Source: Sacculina carcini (Eukaryota > Arthropoda > Thecostraca > Sacculinidae). Taken from it: 64,000 nucleotides of DNA. Where the stretch lies: NCBI GenBank assembly GCA_916048095.2, contig OU696583.1, positions 8,676,822 to 8,740,821 of the forward strand, read 5' to 3'. The position numbers and the translations under genes were made by a program. Of this stretch, positions 47,401-59,900 are shown in pieces (positions within the stretch are counted from its first letter, which is position 1; each line of letters begins with the position of its first letter). The notes under the pieces were generated by a model. That model was not told where the DNA came from. It saw only the letters and a list, made by a program, of their open reading frames with translations, and did not search any database.

Positions 47401-49736
47401 CTTGGCTGTCAGCATCGAGCGGACATTGATGATAACCTTTTTTCGCATCAAATACTGCGAAAAATTTTGCCTCTGACGCAATAATTGATGCAACGCATTC
47501 CGAGGGAGTGTAATGATTATTGACCCACAAAAAGCAAATTTACCTTTTGGAGGCCGGTCGCAGGTTCGAGTCACAGAGTTAGTGCTCTGCGAGCCCCAGA
47601 CTCTTAAGTCTTTGCTGTGAAAAATGTCCACACGAAAATTCTTCCACGATACACAATCCCCTTTTTTCCAGCACGTGCTGTCTCTAATCCCACACTTCCT
47701 GCTTCCCGTTGTTTTCCAGAGTTGCCAAACGGCTTTTTGCCAATTCTCCACTCGAGGTTAATTCGCTAATTGTGGGTTATCACGTCAGTCACAGATTTTG
47801 TTCATTTATGCTTATTTTGTTATATTATTCCATGTTAGATGATTCATGCACACCTATTTTATCTTTTTATTGTCATTTTATATTAGTTTTAACAGGAGTG
47901 CCGGACTGAAAAAGTTCACGTTTCACACATTTGTTCAATTTGGTGAGGTCCACACACAGACGAACACCTCCATTTTTTTCGGCGTGACTACAATTGGTGA
48001 GCACCAATCTGTAGGTTCAGTTACAGGTGATATAATTCCTTGTTCTTGTAATTGCTGAATCTCGTCTTTCAGTCCTGCTTGTAGTGGAAGTGGTACTCTG
48101 CGTGGTGCTGAGACACTATGCGGAATTGCGTCCTCTCGCAATTTTATTTTGAATGTCTCGCCAGTCAGAACTTTAATTTCATCGCTGAACACATCTGCAA
48201 ATTCACTGAATATGTCATACGAGTGCGATTTCATTTGATTCACCTGATGTGCAGTTTCACATGGCATACACTGTGACATTTGTACAGGGTAATTTACCGG
48301 AATCAAACGTAGCTCACGACAAACATGCCAGGAGAGAAGGAGTCCATGAACGCCTTCTACGACAGTAAGGTCTACCGTAGTCGATGCGTTGCCAATGGCG
48401 ATGGTGGTTTGAAAGACACCCATCGAACGCATTTTGGTTCCGTCTGCTGCAATGGGGCTTTCAGTACTGGCTTTCAATCTGACATTCTTCAAATGTTTCA
48501 TGATGTCCGTGCCGGCGACTGTAATGTCTGCTCCGGTATCTGGAAGAGCCGACACACGAATTTGACCCCCAAGCACGACGTCCACCTTTGGTGCTTTTAC
48601 AGTGGTTACGTTTGAAACGACTGCTGCAGAGACACGGTCGTTATCTGTACATTTCTGATGCGTCTTTTTGTTTGTGCTAATCACGCTACGGCACTTGATT
48701 TCGAAATGACCAAATTTACCGCACCGTTTGCATTGTTTTCCGAGCGCTGGACATTTTTCGCTCGCTTGGTGGCGACGTCCGCATCTTGTGCACTCGTTCG
48801 TGTCCCTTCCTGTGCGCCTATCATGCGTCACAGTGGGGTGCCTATGTTGCACTTTATTGACGTGAGTATCCCGACTGTTTTCGATCAAATCTGTGTCGCG
48901 GTTGGCTGCCTCTTCAGCTCTGCATATCTCAACGGCTGTAGATAGCGTTAGATTTTTCACGCTGCAAAGTTTTTTCACTGTTGCTGTGTCTCTGACACCG
49001 ACGACGATGCGATCGCGGATCAAGGAATCCCGACATTGGTCACAGAAATTGCAAGTGGTGCTCATCTCTCGGAGGCTGATCAAAAAATCTTCGAAGCACT
49101 CGCCAATTTTCTGAGAGCGGCCGTTGAAGTTTTTCCGTTCGATGACTTCGTTTACCTGGCCTTTGGCATACTCTGCCAGTATGCGAACGATGACGTCGAT
49201 GTTGTCTTTGTCGTTTTCATCTATTTGGAAATTTCTCACTGTTCTCAGCGTTTCATCGCTAAGGCACGATCGAAGTACTGCGGCCTGCATTTTTCTGGGT
49301 TGGTTTTGAAGACCGGTCAATAGCACATAATCTTCCCAACGATCTTTCCACACGAAAAATGACTCGCTCCGGTCAACACTCAGGTCCAGTTTTTCGGGCA
49401 TAGGGACTCTCCCGGCCCATACTGACGTTTGAGACGGCTGCATCTGATGAGACGAGCTTGCTGTGTCAAGTGTCGGCTGCGCCATGTTCAAGTTGTAGTC
49501 AATGGTTAACCGAGACACGTCATATATTCTGAACTCAATAGGAAACGCAGGTAAGACAACGACACTGGTCCAATGGACCCACACAACACGCACGTACACA
49601 CTCGAACAAAATCCAATAGATACTGTCGTCAACGTCCTTCAGACGCAGACCAAAACCCCCTTTGTCACGAGCTTCGGTTCAACGGGTTCATCGACCCCGC
49701 AATGCGATGACTCATCGAACTGCGCTCACTCACACA
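44436..49736 (-). mobile_element. Ty3/gypsy fossil, both LTRs, 5-bp target duplication
   Basis: Minus strand. The 5' LTR is 49485-49736 (252 bases) and the 3' LTR 44436-45062 (627 bases). Both have TG...CA ends and are flanked by GTAAT (44431-44435 and 49737-49741). The order gag with zinc knuckles (~48.6-49.5 kb), protease (~48.4 kb), RT (~47.0-48.0), RNase H (~46.4-46.8), integrase (~45.0-46.2) fits Ty3/gypsy. The LTRs are unequal, and about 370 bases of unrelated DNA sit in the pol region near 47.5-47.9 kb. The shared LTR part differs at only a handful of bases, so the insertion is fairly young. It looks broken, with a handful of breaks. Confidence 0.9.
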
Positions 49737-49741
49737 GTAAT

Positions 49742-49967
49742 TGAGTGTGTTGTGCATTGCTTTATGTGTGCGATTGTTGTCTCGCGTCGCGTTCCCTGTA
49801 AATTATATCATTCTGCGCATTGCGCAAGTAGACCCATGCAGCGCGAATTTATGTGAGTATCGGACAACTTCCAGTGAGCGCGCTCATTGCCCGATACTGG
49901 CATAAATCCGAAATACACTTAAGCACGCGCATAGCGCTGTGAGGCACCGCTCATCGCTCGCTATTAA
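49742..49967. other. Unassigned DNA
   Basis: GC-rich short palindromic motifs (GTGAGCGCGCTCATTG, CGCGCATAGCGC). No gene seen. Confidence 0.35.
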
Positions 49968-50465
49968 AACATTACCAGCATGAGCCCAAGAGAACAACGT
50001 GAGTGCTCTACACCAACTGTATTTGCATCGTGGATTCGCTGGTGTATTGGTTAGCACACCCGCCTCAAAAGTCCGTGGTTCGAAACCGGCGGAGCAGAAT
50101 TTGTCCGTGTCCACCGAGCAGAAAATGGTACCAGATATCAGTCATGTGTTGTGCCATGCATTCTGGGGAGGTGGCCCTCTCTAATACGTCTTCCGTTCTT
50201 GTGGCGCCATAGCGTGGAGAGGGTCGGTTCTGCGGTGGCAGCGAGCTGCACGGGACACACCTGTGTGTTCATAAGCTTCGACTTCTTCCCGTGTAATAGC
50301 TGTTACTTAGGCCTTAACCTTTAACCTTCAACGCACAAACACAACAGGACACACGTACAAACAAGCTCACGCACACACATGATCCGACAACACATGCACA
50401 ATGACACGAACAAACATAACACACAGACATAAACACAGCTGGTAGGGTCATGAGGTGGCGCGAGA
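49968..50465. repeat. Composite repeat with SINE inside, copy 2
   Basis: Shares the SINE and both flanks with 26.57-27.02 kb. Its right part (50360-50465) is the reverse complement of 26299-26425. It lacks the palindromic mini-element. Confidence 0.7.
50031..50332 (+). mobile_element. tRNA-Val-derived SINE
   Basis: Same body and tail as the copy at 26632, with a shortened anticodon arm. It sits in a larger repeat shared with 26.3-27.0 kb. Confidence 0.82.
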
Positions 50466-50858
50466 CGAAATTTCTGTCGCAATACATGTCTACTGCACAT
50501 CAAACTTGATTTCATTTTCTGAACATCATCATGCGACTGAACCAGTAGAAATATCGTGCACGTTATTTGCTGATACCGCTGTTATATCAACCTGCTATGT
50601 AGATGTAAATTATTTGATTATACTTCATTATACTAGTCTTATTGAAGTGCGTGACTTTTTCATCCACCCGTAGTACTACGATGTACTACGTCACACTCTT
50701 GATCAGAATGCTTGCAATGCTGAAGTATGGCTGTGGTGTGCATTGTTGCAGACAAGGATACCCGGAAACAACACTCATTTCAACATGGGAATGAAAACAC
50801 TGCAAGATGCACATACACACCTTTCATGCGTAATATACACAATTTTCCATGTCCAGAA

Positions 50859-50927
<69 letters not shown>

Positions 50928-51703
50928 ACTGTTATGCTTGGGTATTTTTATGTTCCACTGATTTTGCTAAATGCAAACATTATTTTCGCTAAATATATTG
51001 ACAATATATAAGCAATATTCGACTATATTCTGGTACGATGGTTTTTATACGGTTTTTTTCTGTGTCTGTCCTTGTGTATGATTTACGTGTTCTGTCATGG
51101 GTATGGTGAATGGTTAGTGGGTTTTACATGTACATTTCGTGTCGACGTGAATGTGTGTTTACGTATTTTTTCATTCAAATTCATGGGTTATGAGTTGAAA
51201 TACAACATTTACGGCTTGCACTTGTTTCGTCTGTGACCAGCCAAATGTTTCTGTCCAGTTTCTCTCAATATGTCAGACTCGATAAGGATGGTTCGTAGAG
51301 TCGGAAACGAATTAAAATAAACATCTGCAGCCGGCAAACACCAAAATCAGTCAACAGTTAACAACAATCGCTAACAAAATCTTCTACGAAACAGCAGGCC
51401 TGCGACAAGGGACGACCAAATGCACAATCTTGTCGTCTACGGACACATCAACCTGTCCTCTATGGACACTGTCATATGCGCACACTCTCCGCCCACGATA
51501 TCGCGAGAAAAAATTACCGTCAGAAAACGATATCTTGAAGCAGAAAAATAATTTAATAAATAGCATATCACTTGAATAAATAAGCACAAGTGACACAAAC
51601 ACGGTGTATTAACAAGCAAAGCACGTGAAACCATGTCTACAAATGCACAGAAAAACAGAAAACACACATACACACAGATGTATTTACACAGCGCTGGCAA
51701 AAT
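50466..51703. other. Unassigned DNA with a CA tract, 3' side of MRPL34
   Basis: (CA)n lies at 50864-50927. The rest is unassigned. The stretch just below 51704 should hold the MRPL34 3' UTR, but no clear poly(A) signal was found. Confidence 0.4.
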
Positions 51704-51932
51704 TCAATGCGACAACACGTGGCGCCCCTTGAGAATGCGACGCATCAGCACTCGTCGGCCGGAACGCGTGGCGAGACGCGCAAGCCAGCCGTGTCTACGC
51801 AAGCGCTTCACCTCGGAGGGTCGCTGGAACATGTTGCGCGTCTGCCAGATGCCCTCGTAAGTCCACTTGACCTTGTGTCGCAGCGGCACGAGCCACAGGT
51901 CACGCGGCGGCGACAGCATCGGTGGCCTCGCA
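51704..51932 (-). CDS. MRPL34: MRPL34 exon 2 (bL34 domain)
   Basis: It follows the acceptor TGCGTTTCAG and completes the split Ser codon. It holds the linker ([16 protein letters not shown]) and the whole bL34 domain, ending in LSH and TGA, like other animal L34 proteins. Confidence 0.92.
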
Positions 51933-52283
51933 CTGAAACGCACATCATTCAGCGCCTGTGTGTGTGTGTGACTGGGCGGTGTAGCAGTACAAGACGATGG
52001 TTGCGAGTTCAAAACCAGTAAAATTGTGCGCTAGCAGACAGTTGCATGTGTTACAAGCCAATACTGTTAATCGGTGTTACTCGTTCATTGAATATCTCCC
52101 TGAATCGCCGGGTCCGCATTATAATACAAGCAATCAATCTGTTATATATTGTTAATCTTATATTGTTATTTATTGTTAATCTGTTAATATGAAGCATGGC
52201 CAGAAATAAATATTAAAATACACCCACCTGACAGCCGGAGCGGACAGGCGAGCAAAACAGAGATTTCTTATAAAACCCAGCAT
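51704..52283 (-). CDS. MRPL34: MRPL34, mitochondrial large-subunit ribosomal protein bL34m
   Basis: It is a structural protein of the mitochondrial ribosome large subunit, made in the cytosol and imported. Two coding exons are read on the minus strand: 52283-52228 (start ATG, donor GTGGGT) and 51932-51704 (acceptor GTTTCAG, stop TGA). Together they give 94 residues. The first 19 residues ([19 protein letters not shown]) are Arg/Ser/Ala-rich without acids, as expected of a mitochondrial presequence. The C-terminal 40 residues carry the bL34 signature: [19 protein letters not shown], then [18 protein letters not shown]. The intron is 295 bases and contains a CA tract. The gene is divergent from STAM. 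Confidence 0.92.
52228..52283 (-). CDS. MRPL34: MRPL34 exon 1 (mitochondrial presequence)
   Basis: The ATG has G at -3. It is 18 codons plus two bases (AG) of a split Ser codon, ending at CTGTCAG|GTGGGT. The choice rests on phase agreement with exon 2 and the presequence-like composition. Confidence 0.85.
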
Positions 52284-52556
52284 TACTCATAGGTTCAACC
52301 ACAGCACGAGAAACTGGCATCACTCATAATTTTGTACGCAAGTGCGCACTGATTGTATCAATACAGCCCAGTGATGGCAAATTCGATGAATAGCTCACGG
52401 GATTTGCGGCACGAATATTGAGCATCAAATCAGTAAATTTAGTGAGTTTTGGTACGATTGTTTGTTGGGTTCTTGTGAAAATCTAAAGAGGGCCGTTTCA
52501 TTTGAGTGTTATGTTCATTATGTTACGCTCTTAGTGCGACTAATGAAACAATTGTC
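52284..52556. promoter_or_regulatory. Shared 5' region of MRPL34 and STAM, with a short uORF
   Basis: These 273 bases separate the two start codons and must hold both 5' UTRs and the core promoter(s), so bidirectional promotion is likely (inference). On the STAM side a seven-codon uORF (52511-52534) precedes the main start. No clear TATA box was seen. Confidence 0.5.
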
Positions 52557-52599
52557 ATGGGCATATTCGGAACTTCTTCGCCATTCGATGCTGATATTG
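52557..52599 (+). CDS. STAM: STAM exon 1 (N-terminus of VHS domain)
   Basis: It encodes [14 protein letters not shown] plus the first base of a Glu codon, then a GTAAGA donor. The sequence matches the short N-terminal leader of STAM (Ser-Pro-Phe-Asp followed by acidic and Glu residues) and joins exon 2 in phase 1. An out-of-frame upstream ATG at 52543 has a weak context. Confidence 0.88.
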
Positions 52600-53947
52600 G
52601 TAAGACATGTTCCTTTTTGGGTGGTGTGCAATTCTGTTGATCTTTGCCCTCGATGATTTCTTTGAAAAATTTGAACTCGTTTTGTGCTCAGTAGTTTTTT
52701 ATGACTCTCAGTCATCAGAAACTCGTGGTGTTTGATGTAGTGTACTGCCATTCACTCGTTTTAGAGCGCATCTATGCGAGGAGACAGTGTGTGGTTGAAA
52801 CTGTAGGTTAGTTATTAGTGTTTCAACTGATTTAAGAATATTATATTAAGACGTGATTTTGGAGTGATTTTCGACGGGAAATCAGTATATGGGTAGTTGT
52901 ACACCAATATTTGCCTTCAATTATGCTCCCAGTGATGTGTTTTATCCATTTCTCAGATGTTATTAGTGATTTTAGACGAGATATATGTTGTTTTTGTAGC
53001 GCGCTTCATGGTTGATCTTGAGTGACTGGCTGCAGTACGTGTGTATGTGTGTATGTGTATGTGTGCATGTGTGTCGTGATATGTTGGTGCTTGAACGTTG
53101 TTGTTTCGCTTGGACAGAGCGGGTGACGGACGAGAAGAACACCACCGAGAACTGGTCGCTAATTCTTGACATCTGTGACCGCGCCTCTGCCAGTCCGAAA
53201 GAAGCACTGCGCTCCATCGTTCGCTCGCTCAACGACCGAAACCCTCACGTGCAGCTGCAAACCGTCACAGTAAGACACATGTTCAGCTCACGCGCGCTGT
53301 GTCTCTGTGTGTTATTTTCCTCTGGCGCAGTTCTCATTTGCTGATCAGACCGTGCATTCGATGTGCAATGCTCTCATAAGTTTGTGCTCAGATTTGTGTG
53401 TGTTCACGCCGAATTGTAGCACGGGCAGGACTGAGTCAGCTCGTCTGTCCCGCCTTCCATTGATCAAATATGAGTCCTTAAATCCTTTGATGGTATTTTT
53501 GTTTGTGATATTGGCCGGTAACTGATTCCAATCTGATGTAGCTCTATATGGCAAACTATTTTTTTCAGATCCCGTTTTATTGTTCTTTGCAATAGTTTCG
53601 TGTCATGTCCCCTGGTAGATTTTGATATTTTGAACATTCCCTCATGTTGGATTGTGTCTTTTCTACTTAATCATTTGTATATCATTATGACATCTCCTCC
53701 TTTTCTTCTAGCGTTGGCAAGTCAATTTTCTCGAGTATCTGCTCATAATTCAGTGGTTTCAGGTCATGAATACATTTTGTAAACGACCTTTGTACTCTCT
53801 CAAACGCCGGCACGTGTTTTTGAAGATGCGGGCTCGATACTGGTGCAGCGTATTCTAGCAGAGGTCTGATTTTGGTGATAATAAACTTTTTCAACATGTC
53901 TTTGTACAAGTATGAAACGAGAAATTTAATGTTCGATATTTGACGAT

Positions 53948-53978
<31 letters not shown>

Positions 53979-56900
53979 GTGTTAGCTGTTGGATTCGTGT
54001 ATCAGCAACAGTGGACGTCAGTTTCAGCTGGAAGTGTGCGGTCGCGAGTTCGAGTCTGAGTTGCGTCGGCTAATTTCGGCGGCGAGCACTCATAGTCGCG
54101 TCAAGGCCCGGCTTTTGACAGTCAGTGTGTACGACCTGTGTCTTGTGTTCTTACTAGTTGTTCTTACTAGATGTCTTCGCAGGAATGAGTCAGAGGCTCG
54201 TGACTCCCGCCTTCCAGTTGTCATATGTCTTCTTAAACAGTTGTGTCGTTGGCTGTTGTACTACGTCGCTTGGCAACCTATTCCATCTATCTACTGCTCT
54301 ATTTGGGAAATTATATTTTTGGATGTCCTTTTCAATGCTGCGTTTTTGTAGGCCAAAATTGTTATTCCTATGTATGTGTCTTGTGTACTCGTGTATGTGT
54401 GTGTGTGTGTGTGTTTGTGTGTGTTTGAATATAAGATGTAATATTTTCTTTGCTATCCCTCTGTCTCTCCATATTTTACTTTGTGAATGTGTGTGTGTGT
54501 GTCAGTGTGTGTAGGAGACAGTAGTGTGTTATTCTCTGCTGTGATGTTGATGTATTGTACAAGTGTGAGTCTGATGGCAGAGTGCATGATATGGTGCTTG
54601 CAGCGCATCACCATATCAGCATATTGTGTTCTGAGTCATGACAAATGAACCAAGACAAATGTTCTAGTTAGCGGTGGATATCACACGCACAAACCATTTG
54701 TATGTACGTGTGTGTGTGTGTGTGCCAACACTTACTGTCTCAGTGAGCGATACTATTGTTACATTCATTGGACTCCGTGGTGTAGTGGTAGCAAGCCCGC
54801 CTCACAAGAGGGAGGTCCGTGGTTCGAACCCCGGCGGAGCAGAATTTCATTGGGCGAATTCTATAATCCAACAGCCCCTGTCCACCCAGCAGTAAATGGT
54901 GGTACCAGATATCAGTCATGTGTTGTGTCGTGCATTCTGGGGAGAGGGTCGGTTCTGCGGTGACAGCGAGCTGCACGGGACACACCTGTGTGTTCATAAG
55001 CTTCGGCTTCTTACCGTATAGCAGCTGTCACTTGAGGCTTTAACCTTTAAACTCTGACTTGCTCTCATACCCACAACATATCAACTGTATTACTTGACTG
55101 TTTTCTTGAGATTGCACACTATCGGTACAGAAGACTGATTTAGTATTTTCTGTTAACACACTGACAATTACACAACACAATAAACGTGTTTAAGATCTAA
55201 TAATATTTGGTATTTTGTATAATATAAGCCTAGACTGACTGCGGAAATGGGAGCATTGTTATAAGCAAATCATGCATGCATAGCCAGCACCACTACAAGC
55301 ACGCCAGACCAGCTATATGCATTGGGCACAGGCGGACGTTGCGTGAGGCGCGAGATGAACGAGGTGGTAGCTGGGTATACCGGCTCACAACAAGACCATG
55401 ACAGCTTAACGGACTGGTCATCGTGTTGAGAAGATTGCAGCGCCATTACCACCACGACCATAATGGCTTTTTGCACGTCGATCTCATATTTGGGTTTCGT
55501 GCGTGCAGTGAGGAACGAGGCTGACAGAAGAGTGTGAGTGCAACGAGCCGGCTAATGAGGAAGCGAGCAGGAAAGAGAGAAGGTTAAAAGAGATCAACCG
55601 CCTGGCTGCAGCAAGAACGTGATCATCTCGTGACCCTGGCTCTCTCATGATCTCGGCATACTGCATATGGAAGCGGTGAAGTGTGGAACAGCCCCGCGTG
55701 GCTCTATGCTGGCTGGCCGAGCCAATAATTTCGCACTGTCAGCTGTGGATGGCATGTAACTGGTTGTTGTGATTGAGAGAGTGGAGCCGAGCTGAGCTGA
55801 GAGCGGTTGATTGTTGGTCACGGCGAATTTACCGACCGCCACAAACACATACACACACACACACACAAACACACACACAAACACACACAAACACACACAA
55901 ACACACACACACACAAACACACACAAACACACACAAACACACACACACACAAACACACACACAAACACATACAAACACAAACACAAACACACACACACAT
56001 ACACACACATACACACACACAAACACACACACACACAAACACACATACACATACACACACAAACACACATACACACACAAACACATACACATACAAACAC
56101 ACACAAACACACACACACACAAACACACACAAACACACACACACACAAACACACACAAACACACACAAACACACACACACACAAACACACACAAACACAC
56201 ACAAACACACACACACACAAACACACACACAAACACATACAAACACAAACACAAACACACACACACATACACACACATACACACACACAAACACACACAC
56301 ACACAAACACACATACACATACACACACACACACATACACACGCATTTGACCCATTTTTCAACTGCCAACCCTGGCACGCTCTAAGTGGACAGCCACACT
56401 TTCTACAGCACTGCAATTTGCTGTGACTGGGACTGAAACGCAGGCACATCAGTGTGTCGTTTATATGGCTTCTGAGAGCACAGACAGTCATTTGGCAAAG
56501 CGACAATTTCCATCTAACACACCAACAATGTTGCCAGCAATACAACTAGCACATATTTATCACGAGCTCGTGGCATGGAGTCTTAGATTTTGTCCAGGTT
56601 TTAAACTTACCACTCGAAACTCAGGTGAAGAGAGGGCTTATTTTTATGAAATATTAATGACACGTGGGCATCATTTATACCCTCAAAGCGATCAAACAAT
56701 ATGTGGACCCCGTGGTGTAGTGGTTAGCACACTCGCCTCACAAGAGGTCCGTGGTTTGTAACCTGGCGGAGCAGAATCTCATGGGCGAATTCTATAATCC
56801 AACAGTCCCTGTCCACCCAGTAGTAAATGGGTACCGGATATCAGTCATGTGTTGTGTCATGCATTCTGGGGAGGTGGTCCTCTCTAAAACGTCTTCCGTC

Positions 56901-59900
56901 CTTGTAGCGCCATAGCGTGGAGAGGGTCGGTTCTGCGGTGGTAGCGATCTGCACGGGACACACCTTTGTGTGTTCATAAGTTTAGGGTTCTTCCCGTGTA
57001 GCAGCTGTTACTTAGGCATTTAACCTTTAACAATGAGTTTTATTTGAAGTTGTCTTTGTCAATTTGTGACGTGATCAACAAAAACCTGTGTTTCTTGATA
57101 TTTTCAAGCTCGTTGTTATGTAACTGGAGAAAACCTAATATACACTAGCGGATCCAGGGGGGCTGAAGCCCCCCCTAATGTTTCCATCAATTCCTCATAA
57201 CTAATAGTTTGACTACATGTGGTCAAGGAAAAATATATTTTTGTAGAGTTTGTTGATATAAGCATTATCGCAAAGCATAATCGCCCGGATTGCGTTTGTA
57301 AATATATTATTGAAAACCAGTTGAGCCCCCAAAATCATTCAGCCCCCAAAATTTCACTCTGGTTCCGCTATTGCTAATAAGTGAATAATGAATGTATTAA
57401 TTAATTGAGAATGTATTGTATTAGCTCCAATAATTGTTGATGTGGTTTTATTTCTTGCGGGCTAACTATGAGAAGGATCTTTGAGTCTATTTGAGGCTAT
57501 TTGAGGGCGAATATTTTGTCAAAATCAAAATTAAAATAATTACATTTAGACTTTTCTATTGTTTAAGACTTTTTTATGTGTTAATATTTTCTGTATTGAT
57601 TTGTATTCCTTTTCATTTATGAATTGAATATGAAATTTATTGTATGAATTGTTCCGCACGACTGACGGGTTTAAGTGCTAGTTTGTTAGAGATTTCTCTG
57701 CAGCATTATTGGTGAGCCCACTTTCAAGTTAAGTCTGTGACGGACTTAAAAGCCGATTTAAAAGAGCAAGATTTATATGCCGGACGAAATTGACAAGGGG
57801 TGGAAAAAGCATTAGACGAAATCACAAGTTCTGGCGTTTATTGTCTGTTGTGTATTGTGTGTACAAACACGAAACACACACACATATTCACACACACACG
57901 CACAGACACATACACACACACACACACACACGCACACACACATGCACACACAAGTTGTAGAAGCTACAGTAAACAACCGTGAAGACAGTGGGCGTCAGCA
58001 CACACTGCGCTGCACAAACCACAGCGAGGTAGCAAGGAAACGCCCCATTGCAAAACGCACACAAAAAGGATTTTTGTTGCGTAGAATAGTGGAGCCTGAG
58101 GTAGAGTAGTGGAGCCTGAGGTAGAGTAGCGGAGGCTGTATATGCAATTGTAATGTTAATTGAAAATTTATAATGTGAAGTTTTGGCTTGACGATCAATG
58201 TTAGTTTATTGTTGTTGGTGTGCTTGTGTGTTTCGCCTTGCTGGGCTTTGATTGGCTGTTGCAATGATGACGCAGTAGTTTAAAAAAAAACATAAATTGC
58301 ACGGAAAAACGGGGACAATAGAACATGCAGGCAGTGTGTTCAGTTTAGTGACGTTTAGTGTTTAGTTTAGTGACGTTAGTTTAGTGTATAGTGACGCCTA
58401 CTGTTGTGAATGTATTCTGAGTGAATTCTTGAGGCTGCATTGAAGATTCGATCGAGGTTGTTTTATTTCATGTTCTGTGTTAATTAATCGTATAAATATA
58501 TCTGCATTTTTTGTTCTCGCTACAGTCGATATTTGAGCTGTGTAGTTATGTCGTCCAATCACACAATTCAGCCACAACAATATTGAAAAATATGTCTTAT
58601 TTTAAAATATCCAGCTTGATTTCAACGTAAACTGCTGAGGCTGTTAAAGGTTAGGTTAGATCTGCGAGAAATAAACACACACACACACACATACATACAC
58701 ACACATACACACACACACATACATACACACATACATACACACACATACATACACACACATACATACACACATACACATACACACACAGACACATACATGC
58801 ACACATACACACATACATGCGGTGGTTTATTTAGTGCTTCTATTTTGTACTTTGTATTTTGAGGCTTTTAACCTTTAACCTTTATCGCTTGCAGACATGG
58901 TATGGTATGGTATTGCAGATATGGTAGCTGGGTGATTGCAGAGAGGTGTGTGCGAGCTGCTTGATTTTGCAGTTTCAATTGTTTCTCCGACCAGATGTAG
59001 CATGAAATATACTCTGCAAAGTCACACAGCTCTAACACACACGCACCTGTCTGGGGTAACTCGTCAATTGTACCCATATGCACTGGCGGATCTAGGGGGG
59101 GGGGGGGGGGCAGGGGGGCTGAATCTCCCCCCAAAATGATTCCCTCAACTCCTCATAACCAAGAGATTCACTGAAAGAGGCCAAGAAAAAATAGTTTTTC
59201 TGTAGAATTTGTTGATATAAGCATTATCGCAAAGACGTTGCATAGTGGTGTATGTACATGACTGATCGCCCCCAAAATTCAGCCCCTCCCATAATTGCAT
59301 TCTGGATCTGCCACTGCCGATATGCACCTCCATAAGCCATCACACTTGCACTACAAGAAGGTAGATGCGCGTTAATTGTGCAAATTATACGTGCATATAC
59401 ATACAAATACACGGAGCACACACAAACATAACCACAGTTATCCTATAAAAACATACTACAAGAGTTTGTATGTATGTGTGTGTGTGTGTGTCGGTGTCAG
59501 TCGTTGCAGAAGTGGTGTGACGAGGAATTGTCGTCAGACCCGCAGCTCAGTCTTCTACCAGACCTGTGTCGGCAACTGCACGCCGACGGCACCTACGACC
59601 AGTTGAGTGTGACCGTCGACCACCAGCGCCACCCCTCATCCTCCTCCCGAGCCCCAGCCATGACGGCCACCACCTCCTCCTCATCGTCAGCCTCCAATGA
59701 TCCCAACGTCGTTCAGTCTCAACAAGAAGAGGATGACATCGCCAAAGGTTTGTGTGTTTGTGTGTTTGTTTGTGTGTGTGTATGTTTGTTTGTGTCTTTG
59801 TGTATGTTTGTTTGTGTATGTTTGTTTGTGTATGTTTGTTTGTGTATGTTTGTTTGTGTATGTTTGTTTGTGTATGTTTGTTTGTGTATGTTTGTTTGTG

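Larger units (their letters stand above)
54771..57612. repeat. Right arm of the inverted repeat, inside STAM intron 3
   Basis: Reverse complement of 1-2493. It carries SINE, the unassigned core (55050-55845), an expanded CA-rich tract (55849-56343), SINE and MITE in mirror order. Just beyond it, up to 57681, lies a Helitron-like 3' end (TTCCGCACGAC, then GTGCTAG). Confidence 0.9.

Noticed and set aside
51707-52021. Plus-strand 104-codon frame
   Set aside because: It is antisense to MRPL34, whose minus frame has a clear bL34 signature.
52518-52751. Minus-strand 77-codon frame over STAM exon 1
   Set aside because: It has no family signal and is antisense to the STAM start and intron 1.
55645-56545. 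Long overlapping frames of Cys/Val and His/Thr on both strands
   Set aside because: They are translations of a (CA)n/(CAAA)n repeat. Every frame is open on both strands, with no family signal.
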